A stretch of 64,000 nt of DNA from Nereida sp. MMG025 (lineage in GTDB: Bacteria > Pseudomonadota > Alphaproteobacteria > Rhodobacterales > Rhodobacteraceae). Positions 34,296 to 43,892 of the stretch are shown here, one piece after another. The position numbers and the translations under genes are program-made. Location of the stretch: contig NZ_JAKFZN010000001.1 in the NCBI RefSeq assembly GCF_021654165.1, positions 1-64,000 of the forward strand, written 5' to 3'. The notes below the pieces were generated by a model, which worked only from the letters and a program-made list of their open reading frames with translations, made no database searches and was not told the DNA's origin. The stretch's first letter is position 1. Each line of letters starts with the position of its first letter.

Positions 34296-34607
34296 ATGCC
34301 GGACGATCACGAAGATACCACCCAAATGAAAACCCAGATGACAGAGTTGATCGGGCTGCTCACGGCCGTTCTCGACAGCCACAAGGACCGGGACATCGCC
34401 GCGAACTTGCAGGCCCTGGTGGCGGAGTTCGAGAGCATCCGCACCCTGATAATGCGCCATGCGACAGCCATGGAGGCACTCATCCCGCGGGCAACGCTGA
34501 TGGAGCAAATGGTCGAAGAGCAGGAACAGCTGAAAGCGATGGTGTCTCAGATCAGGATCGACACGGCATGGGTTCGACACCAACTGGAGGGGAGCATCGA
34601 TGGGTAG
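34296..34607 (+). CDS. Hypothetical coiled-coil protein
   Basis: 103 residues, almost entirely helical with heptad-like patterns (LIGLLTAVLDSHKDRDIAANL and EQMVEEQEQLKAMVSQI patterns). It follows the relaxase-like gene by 42 bases with AACTGGAGG upstream of the start. It may be an accessory of the mobilization module. No family recognised. Confidence 0.6.
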   Translation: MPDDHEDTTQMKTQMTELIGLLTAVLDSHKDRDIAANLQALVAEFESIRTLIMRHATAMEALIPRATLMEQMVEEQEQLKAMVSQIRIDTAWVRHQLEGSIDG

Positions 34608-34849
34608 ACCTGCTGCGATTTGCGATCCGCACGGGTCAAGAGGTGCTGCCTGACTGCGCATGGCAGGCTGGAATATCATCGTTTGAGGGCGAGAAAGCCG
34701 TAGTGGTGTCTGGCGACGGTTGGAAGCTCGTAACCCGGAAGCCCGGTGTTTGGATCGCTGAGGAGCCTTCCGACAGGATAATTCTCGCCAAGTTTGGTAT
34801 CGATGATCCTGCAGACCAAGAAGCTGATGAGACTTTTGAGCCGCGTTAA
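34568..34849 (+). CDS. Possible small hypothetical protein
   Basis: 93 residues overlapping the previous gene by 40 bases in another frame. The C-terminal two thirds (VVVSGDGWKLVTRKPGVWIA, then DRIILAKFGIDDPADQE) reads like natural protein, but no start codon exists after the overlap, so it may be a 5'-truncated remnant. Function unknown. Confidence 0.4.
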   Translation: MGSTPTGGEHRWVDLLRFAIRTGQEVLPDCAWQAGISSFEGEKAVVVSGDGWKLVTRKPGVWIAEEPSDRIILAKFGIDDPADQEADETFEPR

Positions 34850-35117
34850 ATGCAGCCATCTGGTATGGACGACGTGCAGGAGCCCAAAACGGCCGAAAAG
34901 GGCCCGGCAAGGACCGTTGGTTCTGATTGCGAGTTCCAAGTTTTTAACTCCAGCTGCACGGTGGGAAGCGTTAGCCGCAAGGACAAATTTCCAGTGCGCA
35001 TATTTAGATGGCTGGGGATAAGGTGATTTCGATTTTGGCGATAAGATCATCGTCGTCGTTCATGCGTCTTTCAGAAAATCAAGCTTCCACCAGCTGATGC
35101 CCGCTCCACCTATTGCT

Positions 35118-37093
35118 TCAGAACGCTCTGGGTAGCATACGAATGGCTTTCACTTTCAACTCCATGGGAGCATCATCGCGGTAAACGTCAGTGTTCGTAT
35201 CTTCCTTGTCATTGTCGACATGGCCAACGATAGCGAGCCGAACCAGAGCACTGACATCCTTCGAAAACAAGAAGAAGTTGTTCACGTAGTGACCCAGGGA
35301 ATGCATACAGAGCTTCCGTGGATTGCCGTTCAGAGCATGCTTCAGGCCGTTCCGCCAAATGTCGTCAATCGATTCACCAAATTTATCGACGTGCATCTCT
35401 GGGTCAGGCGCGAGAGATCTCTTTGAGCCCTTACGAGGCGTGGGCACGACGTCGGGGAACAGAAGGGGGCTGTCCTCTTTCTGCATCTCTTGCGCATATT
35501 CCAGGAACCCGAGTTCAATCAGATGCGGATGAATCGGCACAACACGTGTCAGCTTCAACGCCTCATCCGTCTCGCCTGGGTCTTCGCCCTTGATCCCTCG
35601 ATATTTGTTCGCGTGAATAACGATGCAATCGTAGCCCTCGCGGACTTGAATATCCGATGAAAGCAGCCCTGCGATTTCAGCGCGGCGCGCCCCAGTATAC
35701 TGGAGGATCAGCGGAATCCAGAAACGGCAATCCTTCGTGATGACATTCCCAGGAACATGCCGTCGTCCCTTGCTTTGGGCTCCTTGCCAAAGCGTATGTC
35801 CGAACACGGCCTGAACCTCCGAAAACTTGAAAGCGGCGCGTTTTTTGTGCTTTTTGGACTGGCCTTTGACCTTCGGGGTGATCTTAGAAACATCCAGAGC
35901 GTCGTCCAGCTGATAACCTTCGGAAGCGGCGCGTTCCAAGAGCAATTCAATCGTTTCGTGTGCCGTTTTCGAGTGGTGTCGCTCAGGGCGGCAAACGACT
36001 TTGGATTCTGCCTTACTGCGTGCCTGATTTCTTCGTAGGTCTTCGTGGCATCATGCTCAGATCTCATGAAGTTATTCGGAAAATCGCTCATTGCATCCCG
36101 GAATACAGACAGGTGATGCTGCCGGATCTGGTCAACCATTTGCAAACCGGTCGTTGGACAGAACAATCTGATCTCAGTAATCCGCTGGTTGATCGTTTCG
36201 TTGGAGAAGCCATCAGTGAGTGCCATGCGCCAAAAAACGCTGGCGATATCGGCGCCCTTTTGCGCTTGGCCTCTCTCCTTGGCGACATCTTCCGCTTGCT
36301 TCAACTGCTGGCGAAGTTTCGCGATCGTGAACGGGCCGTTGATCTGGGAAACACCTTCAGTAAAGGCGGAAACTTTTGTGGCCAATGGTGGCAGGGAAGG
36401 GCTTGGGGTCGCGACGGCAATAGGTTGGGAACTAACGCGTAGTGGCCCCTGTGGCTCCTCTGCTTGACCGTCGGACCAGGGCTGCCGCGCTGCTGCGATC
36501 TGGGGCGCTTCGAATGACTGAAGGATGTCCGCTGAGGTCACCATCTCCTTTGCGCGATCTTCGTAGAGCTTGGCGCGAAAAATCTGAGCAACCTGTTCCG
36601 CGCCCAACGCAGCAAGTCTTGCGTGCAGGTATGCTTCCAAAATCTGATACTCGTGTTCAGCGGCGTAGAGATCCACAGCGCCTTTGACTTCTTGGGCACA
36701 CCACTTGGGGTTTAGGCGAGAGGGAGGAAAGCCATCCTTGATCCCGTCTTTCAAGAGGCTTTCGATCACGGTGCGCTGGATGGGTGCAGCAGTGCCGGGG
36801 GCTGCCGAACGGCCAGACATCCGCTGCATTTGCGACTGACGGCGCAGGGTATCTTCAGCCGTGCATCAAAGTACTGCGCGATCAGCTCTTCAGGGAGGGG
36901 GTCAATTACGAAAAGAAAGGCGTCCAGCATGGCTTCGAACTCTGTAATCAGTGTTCTGGACCACGTATGCGCCGTTTTCTCGTCTGTCGTCCCCAAGCGA
37001 TGCGAATGGGACGAATAGATGTGGATAACCCCGGGATGCGGCGTCGAAAATGAAAGTGGCGGCCTTGGCGGTAAAAGTAGGTTTGGATCGCAT
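35118..37093 (-). pseudogene. Decayed tRNA-Asn tyrosine integrase
   Basis: Reassembling frames gives one long integrase: an N-terminal piece like TYFYRQGRHFHFRRRIPG (about 37080-37030), then GTTDEKTAHTWSRTLI with its following helix (about 37000-36865), then the main segment from about 36860 to 35960 and the C-terminal catalytic piece from about 35950 to 35118. Junctions near 36997, 36862 and 35955 each need one added base. The catalytic domain keeps Arg (YTGARRAEI), His and Tyr (VGHVDNDKED.. and TDVYRDD), but box II reads HSLGHYV, so the second catalytic Arg is Gly (GGT instead of CGT). The gene lies next to its presumed target, tRNA-Asn. The exact start is not determinable. Confidence 0.8.
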
Positions 37094-37244
37094 GATGCCC
37101 TCTTGATGAGGGACACCGAAGGACTGACCTGTTCACCAGGAGTGCATGCGTTGTGACATCTAGGTGTCAGCAAAGCGCCGAAACACCCGAAAGCGTACGG
37201 AGCTAAATCCGAAAACCACACGTTTTCAATAGCTTGAAGGAAAG

Positions 37245-37266
37245 TTGGCTCCGGCGGTAGGGATCG
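37245..37266 (+). repeat. Right att repeat of the genomic island (3' end of tRNA-Asn)
   Basis: Covers the encoded CCA end and T-arm half of tRNA-Asn (minus strand). Matches 12585-12606 with one mismatch at 37254. This copy regenerates the functional tRNA. Confidence 0.85.
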
Positions 37267-37320
37267 AACCTACGACCAATTGATTAACAGTCAACTGCTC
37301 TACCGCTGAGCTACGCCGGA
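37246..37320 (-). tRNA. tRNA-Asn (anticodon GTT)
   Basis: 75 bases with encoded CCA. Acceptor TCCGGCG pairs with CGCCGGA; anticodon loop CTGTTAA; T arm GTAGG-TTCGATC-CCTAC. It marks the right border of the genomic island. Confidence 0.95.
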
Positions 37321-37410
37321 ATACCGAGGCTGCGTATAGCAATGGCATTTGGCTCCGACAAGAGGGTTTTCGTCAAAAAGCACAGTTTATTTGCACAGGG
37401 TTTCCCGGGG

Positions 37411-38319
37411 TTATTTTGAGGCCGAAAAAACACTGTCCGGTTTGATGGGCGATTGTGTGAAAGCGCGGTTTTGTTGTTTTAAGTCAATAAGATGGGCAAG
37501 AACATTGCGGGTTGCGGCAGGCCAAAGGTGGGTGGCAACATCGCGATAGACGACCTTGGTGATGTCAGCGGCTGTTGCGCTGCGGGTGGAAAGAACCTCA
37601 AGAATCTGTGCTTCGCGTTGCAGCCGGTGGTCAATCAGCCAGTCAATGCGCTCACAGGCGTTTTCGACCACAGCACCGTGACCGGGCAGCAGGCGTGCGG
37701 GGGCGCGGCCCCGCAGCGCACGGCACGAGGCCATAAAGTCCGTCAAATCCCCATCGGGTGGCGAAACAAGCGAGGTTGCCCACCCCATGACAAGATCACC
37801 TGAAAACACCGTATCACCAGTTTCGAACGTCATATGATTGCCAAAATGACCCGGTGTCCAATGGGCGGTCAGCGCCCAATCCGTGGCTTTTACAGTGTCG
37901 CCATCTTTCAAAGTGACATCAGCGCGGAATATTTCGTCTCGGCCTTCGCCGCCTGCAAGATCCGCATGGGCCATCAATTCGGTCATGATATCCGATCGAC
38001 CAGCATCAGGGCCGCCAAAGGCGAAGACGGGCGCGCCTGTGCGTTCAGACAGTTTGCGGGCAAGCGGGCTATGATCCAGATGGGCGTGCGTCACCAGAAT
38101 GTGTGTGATGCGTTGGTCGGGCGTCAGCGCGTCCAGCACTGCGGCAAGGTGTCTGTCATCATCTGGGCCAGGATCGATCACCGCAACATCGCGCGTGCCA
38201 ATCAAATAGCTGTTGGTGCCAAATCCCGTCAGGGGCGAGGGGTTTTCGCAAATCACGCGTCGGATGGCAGGGCTGCCAGCGCGGGTCAGATCATAGGGTG
38301 TTTGGTAGGTCAGGCTCAT
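37411..38319 (-). CDS. MBL-fold metallohydrolase, LACTB2-like
   Basis: 302 residues. The metallo-beta-lactamase motif THAHLDH (77-83) is complete, followed by downstream metal ligands in HWTPGHFGNH and FSGDLVMGW. The C-terminal 60 residues form a small helical domain (RREAQILEVL pattern) seen in LACTB2/RNase-like hydrolases. Probable soluble hydrolase of a thioester or RNA-type substrate; the actual substrate is unknown. Divergent from the kinase gene, 42 bases apart. Confidence 0.85.
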   Translation of the reverse strand: MSLTYQTPYDLTRAGSPAIRRVICENPSPLTGFGTNSYLIGTRDVAVIDPGPDDDRHLAAVLDALTPDQRITHILVTHAHLDHSPLARKLSERTGAPVFAFGGPDAGRSDIMTELMAHADLAGGEGRDEIFRADVTLKDGDTVKATDWALTAHWTPGHFGNHMTFETGDTVFSGDLVMGWATSLVSPPDGDLTDFMASCRALRGRAPARLLPGHGAVVENACERIDWLIDHRLQREAQILEVLSTRSATAADITKVVYRDVATHLWPAATRNVLAHLIDLKQQNRAFTQSPIKPDSVFSASK

Positions 38320-38361
38320 TTATCGGCTTTCTTCGTGGCACGGCTGCGTCTACCAATAGGT

Positions 38362-39672
38362 ATGTTTTTTGCTTGGCTCAAACGATACATGCCGCGGTCC
38401 CTTTACGGACGGGCAGCGTTGATCCTGATCCTGCCTGTCGTGATGCTTCAGGTGGTGGTGGCGATTGCCTTTGTCCAACGCCATTTTGAGGATGTCACAG
38501 CACAAATGAGCCGCGTCGTTGGTCTTGAGATTGCCTATATTCTGGAAACCGTCGAGGCGGCGGCTGACAGGCAGCAGGCAGCACAGATCGCGCAAGAGAG
38601 CGGCCGCGCATTGGAATTGGACGTCAACTTGCAAGATGTGGATGTGCGCGACGACCGCCCGTGGTTTGACCTGACTGGCATGACCGTGCGGCGGATCTTG
38701 TTTGAAATGGTTGATCCGATTGACGCGATTGATCTGGCAAGTGACGGTGACCGCGTGTCGCTTGTTGCCGCGTCGCGATATGGCCCTGTGGCGATACGGT
38801 TTGATCGCGTGCGCGTGTCGCCTGACAATCCCCACCAGCTGTTTGTCTGGATGCTTTTCATCGGGATCGTGATGACGATCATCGCATATATCTTTTTGCG
38901 CAACCAGTTGCGTCCCATCAAACGAATGGCGGATGCGGCCACCGCCTTTGGCCGTGGTCAGATTGTGCCTTATTGGCCATCGGGCGCGACAGAGATGCGG
39001 CTGGCGGGCAATGCGTTTCTGGACATGCGCGCACGTCTGGACCGTCATGCACAACAACGGCGTATGATGTTATCGGGCATCAGCCACGATTTGCGCACAC
39101 CGCTTACGCGCATGCGGCTTGGGTTGTCGTTGATTGAGGACGACACAACAGATCTGGAGCGTGACATCCAAGAGATGCAAAGCATGCTGGATGAGTTTTT
39201 GAACTACGCCAAAGACGGCAGTTCCGAAGATGTAGAGCGCACGGATATGGGCGCCCTTGTCAAAGACTGCGTGGATACCGCGATAAGGGCCAATCATCCC
39301 GTGACGCTGGACAGCCCGCCCGCGGGTATTGTGATGGCTGTAAAGCCCCTTGCGATCAAGCGGGCCTTGGACAATCTGATTTCCAACGGGGCCAAATACG
39401 GAGGCCGCGTGGCCGTCAGCGTTTCGCAAATGGACCGATCGGTCCGTATCCGCGTGGAAGATGACGGCCCCGGCATTCCAGCAGATCAACGCGAGGATGC
39501 GGTTAAACCCTTCACGCGTCTGGAAGGGGGGCGCAATCAAAACAAGGCATCGGGCGTTGGCCTTGGGCTGGCTATTGCCAACGATATCATGCGCGCACAC
39601 GGCGGCACCTTGCGCCTGTCGCAGTCAGACCGGATGGGCGGCCTGCGCGCGGATATGATATTCAGCAAGTAG
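38362..39672 (+). CDS. EnvZ-like sensor histidine kinase
   Basis: 436 residues. Membrane spans at about 17-38 and 161-181 flank a periplasmic domain of about 120 residues; HAMP at about 181-235; phosphoacceptor His242 in SGISHDLRTPLTRMRL; ATPase motifs NLISNGAKYG, VEDDGPGIP and GVGLGLAIA. The pattern SHDLRTPLTRMRLGL is typical of EnvZ/OmpR-type kinases. No response regulator is adjacent in the window, so its partner is elsewhere. ATG 38362 was chosen because it starts before the first span; the frame is open much further upstream without coding character. Confidence 0.9.
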   Translation: MFFAWLKRYMPRSLYGRAALILILPVVMLQVVVAIAFVQRHFEDVTAQMSRVVGLEIAYILETVEAAADRQQAAQIAQESGRALELDVNLQDVDVRDDRPWFDLTGMTVRRILFEMVDPIDAIDLASDGDRVSLVAASRYGPVAIRFDRVRVSPDNPHQLFVWMLFIGIVMTIIAYIFLRNQLRPIKRMADAATAFGRGQIVPYWPSGATEMRLAGNAFLDMRARLDRHAQQRRMMLSGISHDLRTPLTRMRLGLSLIEDDTTDLERDIQEMQSMLDEFLNYAKDGSSEDVERTDMGALVKDCVDTAIRANHPVTLDSPPAGIVMAVKPLAIKRALDNLISNGAKYGGRVAVSVSQMDRSVRIRVEDDGPGIPADQREDAVKPFTRLEGGRNQNKASGVGLGLAIANDIMRAHGGTLRLSQSDRMGGLRADMIFSK

Positions 39673-39684
39673 GACAGTTTTGTG

Positions 39685-39761
39685 TGGTAGGCCCGGCAGG
39701 ACTTGAACCCGCAACCAAAGCGTTATGAGCGCTCTGCTCTAACCAATTGAGCTACAGGCCC
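39685..39761 (-). tRNA. tRNA with CAT anticodon (probably tRNA-Ile2, lysidine type; tRNA-Met possible)
   Basis: 77 bases with encoded CCA; acceptor GGGCCTG/CGGGCCT with minor mismatch, anticodon arm AGAGCG-CTCATAA-CGCTT, T arm GCGGG-TTCAAGT-CCTGC. The acceptor and D arm resemble alphaproteobacterial tRNA-Ile more than elongator tRNA-Met, so the C34 is probably modified to lysidine and reads AUA. Confidence 0.85.
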
Positions 39762-39954
39762 ACACATTTAGCGAGCTACCGAGACATGGCCGCGTCGTCA
39801 AGATCATCCCGTCAAAAGCCTTGCCCACCTAATGCAGGCAAATGTCATTTGCGTGATTGATTAGCCCAACAAAAAAATTCATAACGCCAGCGTTCGGGGG
39901 CATCTCAGCCTTCAAGACAATTCGGCTCACTTAGCGCGTTCGAAGGGACTCAAA

Positions 39955-40359
39955 ATGACATATCTTTGGCGGTGGGTTGGCCGATTTTTCCTGTATCTGG
40001 TGCTGACCCTCATCTTTATCATGCTGCTCAATATCACCTTGCAGGCCGTTCTGGGCGTCAGCTTGGGACAGATGGGTGGGGTTGTGGCAACCTTGGTGCC
40101 TGCATTTTTGACGGGAATGCAATTTGCCAAAGCGGAAAAACGTGTCATGACGCGTTCTGAGATGATCAAATTTGCGGCCTTTGTGGTGGCCATTCAATTG
40201 CTTATGGGGCTGTTTATCACGCTGGCGTCTGGATTGGTGCCGATGGATACGCTTGCGCCAGGTGCATTGCTTTTGGTGATGGTAGTTTTGTTTGTCGTCT
40301 ATACGGGTGTGGCTGTTTTGTTTCTTTTTCTGGGCGGTCGGGACGGGATCAAACGCTGA
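39955..40359 (+). CDS. ABZJ_00895-like small membrane protein
   Basis: 134 residues with four predicted membrane spans (about 10-30, 38-55, 68-90, 98-124). Between the second and third spans is a charged loop KAEKRVMTRSEM. The layout matches the ABZJ_00895 family of uncharacterised four-helix membrane proteins. Stands alone between a tRNA and purM. Confidence 0.7.
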   Translation: MTYLWRWVGRFFLYLVLTLIFIMLLNITLQAVLGVSLGQMGGVVATLVPAFLTGMQFAKAEKRVMTRSEMIKFAAFVVAIQLLMGLFITLASGLVPMDTLAPGALLLVMVVLFVVYTGVAVLFLFLGGRDGIKR

Positions 40360-40386
40360 TCGGGCGGCAAAAGACAGATTGGCCCT

Positions 40387-40415
40387 TTGACGCATTCGGG
40401 CGGACCTGTTAGCAG
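40387..40415 (+). promoter_or_regulatory. Possible promoter of purMN
   Basis: TTGACG (40387-40392), 17-base spacer, TAGCAG (40410-40415), 27 bases before the purM start. The -10 box is weak; offered as a candidate only. Confidence 0.35.
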
Positions 40416-40442
40416 GCGGCAACATTTGATGGAGCTGCTTTC

Positions 40443-41507
40443 ATGTCGACCGATACCCCTTCAAACAAGACTGGCCTAAGCTACGCCGATGCGGGCGTTG
40501 ATATTGATGCGGGCAATGCGCTGATTGACCGGATCAAGCCTGCGGCGAAAGCCACCAATCGCGCTGGTGTTATGGCGGGGCTTGGCGGGTTTGGCGGGTT
40601 GTTCGACCTAAAGGCGGCTGGATATTCCGACCCGATTTTGGTTGCGGCAACAGATGGTGTTGGCACGAAATTGCGGATCGCGATTGATACGGGCAACGTT
40701 GACGGGGTGGGCATTGATCTGGTCGCCATGTGTGTCAACGATCTGATCTGCCAAGGCGCGGAACCGCTGTTCTTTCTGGATTATTTCGCAACGGGTAAGT
40801 TGGACCTGGACCATGCAACGCGCGTGATCAACGGGATCGCCAAGGGCTGCCAAGACAGCGGCTGTGCGTTGATCGGCGGGGAAACCGCTGAAATGCCTGG
40901 CATGTATGAAGGTGGCGATTTTGATCTTGCGGGATTTGCCGTGGGTGCGATGGAACGCGGTGTGAGGTTGCCTGCGAATGTCCAAGCGGGTGATGTTTTG
41001 CTCGGGATTGCATCGAACGGTGTGCATTCAAACGGCTATTCGCTGGTCCGTAAAATCGTAGATGTGTCGGGGCTTGGATGGGACGCGTCGTGCCCATGGA
41101 CCGAAGGCACCTTGGGCGCGGCCCTGCTTGAGCCTACGGCGCTTTACGTCAAAGGCGCGGTTGAGGCGATCAAGCACGCAGATGCGCTGCATGCGTTGGC
41201 CCATATTACAGGCGGTGGCCTGACCGAGAATTTGCCGCGCGCTTTGCCAGATGGTCTGGCCTGTCAGATTGATCTGTCTGCCTGGGATCTGCCGCCTGTC
41301 TTTAAGTGGCTGGCCGAGGTCGGTGGTATTGCCGAGGCCGAGATGCTGAAAACCTTTAACTGCGGCATTGGCATGGTGGCTTTTGTTCCAGAGGGTAAGG
41401 TGGATGTGGTGACAGACGCTTTTGCGCGTGATGGTCACGTGGTCACCGCGATTGGGCAGGTCAGCGAGGGGCAGGGCGACGTCAGCTACACAGGCACGCT
41501 TCTGTGA
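40443..41507 (+). CDS. purM: Phosphoribosylformylglycinamidine cyclo-ligase (AIR synthetase)
   Basis: 354 residues, standard length for PurM. It makes aminoimidazole ribotide from FGAM with ATP, the fifth step of purine synthesis. Typical segments: [19 protein letters not shown] near the start, [12 protein letters not shown] (about 69-80), [11 protein letters not shown] (about 139-149) and [15 protein letters not shown] (about 245-260). Stop overlaps the purN start (GTGA), the usual purMN operon. Confidence 0.97.
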   Translation: MSTDTPSNKTGLSYADAGVDIDAGNALIDRIKPAAKATNRAGVMAGLGGFGGLFDLKAAGYSDPILVAATDGVGTKLRIAIDTGNVDGVGIDLVAMCVNDLICQGAEPLFFLDYFATGKLDLDHATRVINGIAKGCQDSGCALIGGETAEMPGMYEGGDFDLAGFAVGAMERGVRLPANVQAGDVLLGIASNGVHSNGYSLVRKIVDVSGLGWDASCPWTEGTLGAALLEPTALYVKGAVEAIKHADALHALAHITGGGLTENLPRALPDGLACQIDLSAWDLPPVFKWLAEVGGIAEAEMLKTFNCGIGMVAFVPEGKVDVVTDAFARDGHVVTAIGQVSEGQGDVSYTGTLL

Positions 41508-42079
41508 CACTCCGCGTGGCGATCCTGATTTCGGGCGGCGGTTCGAATATGGTTAAGCTTGTCGAAAGTATGAGCGGCGACCATCCCGCGCGCCCGTGTC
41601 TTGTTCTGTCCAATATTGCGGGCGCAGGTGGTTTGGACAAGGCGGATGCACTTGGCGTGGAAACGGCCACGGTTGCGCACAAGAATTTCGCCACCCGCGA
41701 GGCCTTTGAAGAAGCACTACATGCGCGGCTTGAACAATCTCGCCCCGATATCATTTGCCTTGCGGGGTTTATGCGTATTCTGACGGCCGGATTTGTGTCG
41801 AAGTGGGAAGGGCGGATGCTGAATATTCACCCGTCGTTGCTGCCTAAATACCAAGGTCTGAACACCCACCAACGGGCGATTGATGCGGGTGATTCCTTGC
41901 ATGGGTGCTCGATTCATGAAGTTACAGCCCTGCTGGATGATGGTCCAATTTGGGGGCAGGCAACCGTGCGGGTGCAGAAAGAGGATACCGCTGAGGTGCT
42001 TGCAAATCGTGTTTTGGTCCAAGAACATAAGTTATATCCAGAGGTTTTGCGCAAGTTTGCTGCGGCGCAGCAAGGTTGA
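41504..42079 (+). CDS. purN: Phosphoribosylglycinamide formyltransferase 1
   Basis: 191 residues, normal PurN length. It transfers formyl from 10-formyl-THF to GAR. SGGGSNM near residue 10 binds the ribosyl phosphate; the LAGFMRIL segment and the catalytic N-x-H pattern [20 protein letters not shown] (about 107-126) are present, with the conserved Asp in [11 protein letters not shown] start coupled to purM. Confidence 0.97.
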   Translation: MTLRVAILISGGGSNMVKLVESMSGDHPARPCLVLSNIAGAGGLDKADALGVETATVAHKNFATREAFEEALHARLEQSRPDIICLAGFMRILTAGFVSKWEGRMLNIHPSLLPKYQGLNTHQRAIDAGDSLHGCSIHEVTALLDDGPIWGQATVRVQKEDTAEVLANRVLVQEHKLYPEVLRKFAAAQQG

Positions 42080-42230
42080 TCGCCGCAACTTGTAAGTTTT
42101 AATTGACGCGGGGGTGTCAGATAAATTGGACAAAATTGCTATATATTGCTGATAAAAAAGGCTAAACCAGACTGAGCAATCGCGCATGCAAGGCGGGCAA
42201 TCTTGCACAAATTACAATCGGCGGCCAAGA

Positions 42231-43391
42231 ATGAAGATACTCACAACGACCCAAGATCTCGCAGAATTCTGCGATCGCGCCAAATCCCATGACTATGTTA
42301 CGATCGATACAGAGTTTTTGCGCGAACGGACGTATTATTCCAAACTTTGTTTGATCCAGATGGCATTCCCCGGCGGTGGGGATGATGACGCTGTGCTGGT
42401 CGATCCATTGGTGGGCGAGATGTCACTTGCGCCGCTTTATGATCTTTTTCGCGATACGTCTGTCGTCAAAGTGTTCCACGCCGCGCGGCAAGATTTGGAG
42501 ATCTTTTTTGTTGATGCACAGGTCTTTCCCAACCCGCTTTTCGATACGCAAGTGGCCGCCATGGTCTGCGGGTTTGGCGAACAGGTCGGCTATGAGACTT
42601 TGGTGCGCAAAATTGCCAAACAACCGTTGGACAAATCCTCGCGGTTCACGGATTGGTCGCGCAGGCCGCTGTCTGATGCTCAGAAAAACTATGCCTTGGC
42701 CGATGTCACACATCTGCGCCAGATTTATGAATTTCTGTCGGCAGAGCTTAAAAAATCCAATCGCTACAAGTGGGTAGAGGAAGAACTTCAAGTTCTCACA
42801 AGCCCCGAGACCTACCAGATGATCCCGTCAGAGGCTTGGCGCCGTGTCAAAACGCGCACCAATTCAGGACGGTTTATGGCGCTTGTTCAGGCTTTGGCAG
42901 AATTCCGGGAAACCTATGCGCAGACCAAAAATGTGCCGCGCAACCGTGTGTTGAAAGACGATGCGTTGCTTGAAATGGCCTCTATGAAGCCTGGATCCTT
43001 AAAGGATCTTGGTGGTGCGCGGTTGTTGATGCGCGAAGCACGCAAAGGGGACATTGCACAAGGTATTTTGGACGCTGTTCAAAAGGGTTTGGCCTGTCCG
43101 CCCGAAGCCTACCCCAAAGTCGCCAATACAAAGGCAAATCAGCAGGTGAATCCGGCCTTGGCCGATCTGCTGCGTGTTTTGCTGAAAGCAAAATGCGATA
43201 CGACGGGCGTGGCACAAAAACTGGTTGCCACAGCGTCGGAATTGGATGCAATCGCCTCTGGTGATAGATCGACCGGATCGCTGCGCGGTTGGCGGGCCGA
43301 GGTCTTTGGCGACGATGCACTGCGCCTGTGCGAGGGCAAGATTGGCCTTGCTGCTGACGGCGAAAAGGTTGTTACCGTCGAATTAAAATAG
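42231..43391 (+). CDS. rnd: Ribonuclease D
   Basis: 386 residues. DEDD exonuclease domain: DTE at 26-28, FHAARQDLEIFF, and the C-terminal motif with YALADVTHL (Tyr/Asp). HRDC domain follows at about 215-290. It trims 3' ends of tRNA precursors and other stable RNA. ATG 42231 was chosen because it directly starts the conserved MKILTTTQDLAEFC; upstream in-frame codons look non-coding. Single gene between purN and a leftward lipoprotein gene. Confidence 0.94.
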   Translation: MKILTTTQDLAEFCDRAKSHDYVTIDTEFLRERTYYSKLCLIQMAFPGGGDDDAVLVDPLVGEMSLAPLYDLFRDTSVVKVFHAARQDLEIFFVDAQVFPNPLFDTQVAAMVCGFGEQVGYETLVRKIAKQPLDKSSRFTDWSRRPLSDAQKNYALADVTHLRQIYEFLSAELKKSNRYKWVEEELQVLTSPETYQMIPSEAWRRVKTRTNSGRFMALVQALAEFRETYAQTKNVPRNRVLKDDALLEMASMKPGSLKDLGGARLLMREARKGDIAQGILDAVQKGLACPPEAYPKVANTKANQQVNPALADLLRVLLKAKCDTTGVAQKLVATASELDAIASGDRSTGSLRGWRAEVFGDDALRLCEGKIGLAADGEKVVTVELK

Positions 43392-43403
43392 GGCGGCGCG
43401 CCT

Positions 43404-43892
43404 TTAGCGGCGGACCGAGCGTGCGGTGTTTGACCCCAGAACACGGATGATCCGCACATTTTGCAACTGTTGATCCGTCGCGAACTGCCCAACGATAATT
43501 TCACGCGAGGCCTGCGAGCCCACTGGCGCACCTGCGCGGGGCGGGATCACGCGAAACTCATAGGTCAAGGTTGTTGGGTCGTCGCTTTCAACTTCCACAA
43601 GCTCGGCCTCATAAAACGCCTGGCTTTGCGGCACGCCTGTCGCGCGAACAATGGCACCACCTGCCACGCGTTCGATGGTCAGCTGGCTGACGTCTTGCAC
43701 CAGCGGGCGGGGGTCGATCTCGACAGAAATGTCTTCGACCAAAGGCTGCACACGTTCGGGGCGTTCGCGATCAAACCAATTCACAGGGTTCACGCGGCTT
43801 TCGGCCAGACGCCCGCATGCAGAGACGCCGAGACCTATAGCCAAAATCAGACAGATGTGTCGTGCAATGCGGTGAAACGGACGTGCGGACAT
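43404..43892 (-). CDS. Putative lipoprotein of unknown function
   Basis: 162 residues. The N-terminus has a signal sequence with a lipobox-like LGVSAC before Cys26, so it is probably anchored in the membrane on the periplasmic side. The mature part includes RVNPVNWFDRERPERVQPL and a beta-rich region of about 100 residues. No recognised function. Convergent with rnd, divergent from sufE. Confidence 0.7.
   Translation of the reverse strand: MSARPFHRIARHICLILAIGLGVSACGRLAESRVNPVNWFDRERPERVQPLVEDISVEIDPRPLVQDVSQLTIERVAGGAIVRATGVPQSQAFYEAELVEVESDDPTTLTYEFRVIPPRAGAPVGSQASREIIVGQFATDQQLQNVRIIRVLGSNTARSVRR

Larger units (their letters stand above)
12585..37266. mobile_element. Genomic island integrated at tRNA-Asn (about 24.7 kb)
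   Basis: Bounded by the direct repeats 12585-12606 and 37245-37266, with a tyrosine integrase pseudogene next to the intact tRNA. Contents are accessory: GIY-YIG/zinc protein, GntR-ABC-racemase module, small recombinase, type VI effector set, type III restriction-modification and mobilization genes. Before insertion the chromosome would have had tRNA-Arg and tRNA-Asn facing each other about 65 bases apart. No conjugation machinery is present, so it is best described as an integrative mobilizable element, now probably immobile. Confidence 0.8.

Noticed and set aside
35118-35945. Intact stand-alone integrase
   Set aside because: It is the C-terminal part of a longer integrase whose N-terminal parts lie in other frames upstream, and its box II Arg is missing.
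12521-37245. CRISPR array in the island
   Set aside because: No regularly spaced short repeats were seen, and no cas-like genes.
37834-38361. Long upstream extension of the EnvZ-like kinase
   Set aside because: It is antisense to the MBL-fold gene and reads as non-coding; the kinase begins naturally at ATG 38362 before its first membrane span.
39685-39761. Elongator tRNA-Met as the sole reading of the CAT tRNA
   Set aside because: Acceptor and D-arm features resemble tRNA-Ile; a lysidine-modified Ile2 tRNA is more likely, though Met is not excluded.
42103-42150. Promoter for rnd at TTGACG and TATATA
   Set aside because: Spacing between the possible -35 and -10 elements (more than 30 bases) is far from functional.
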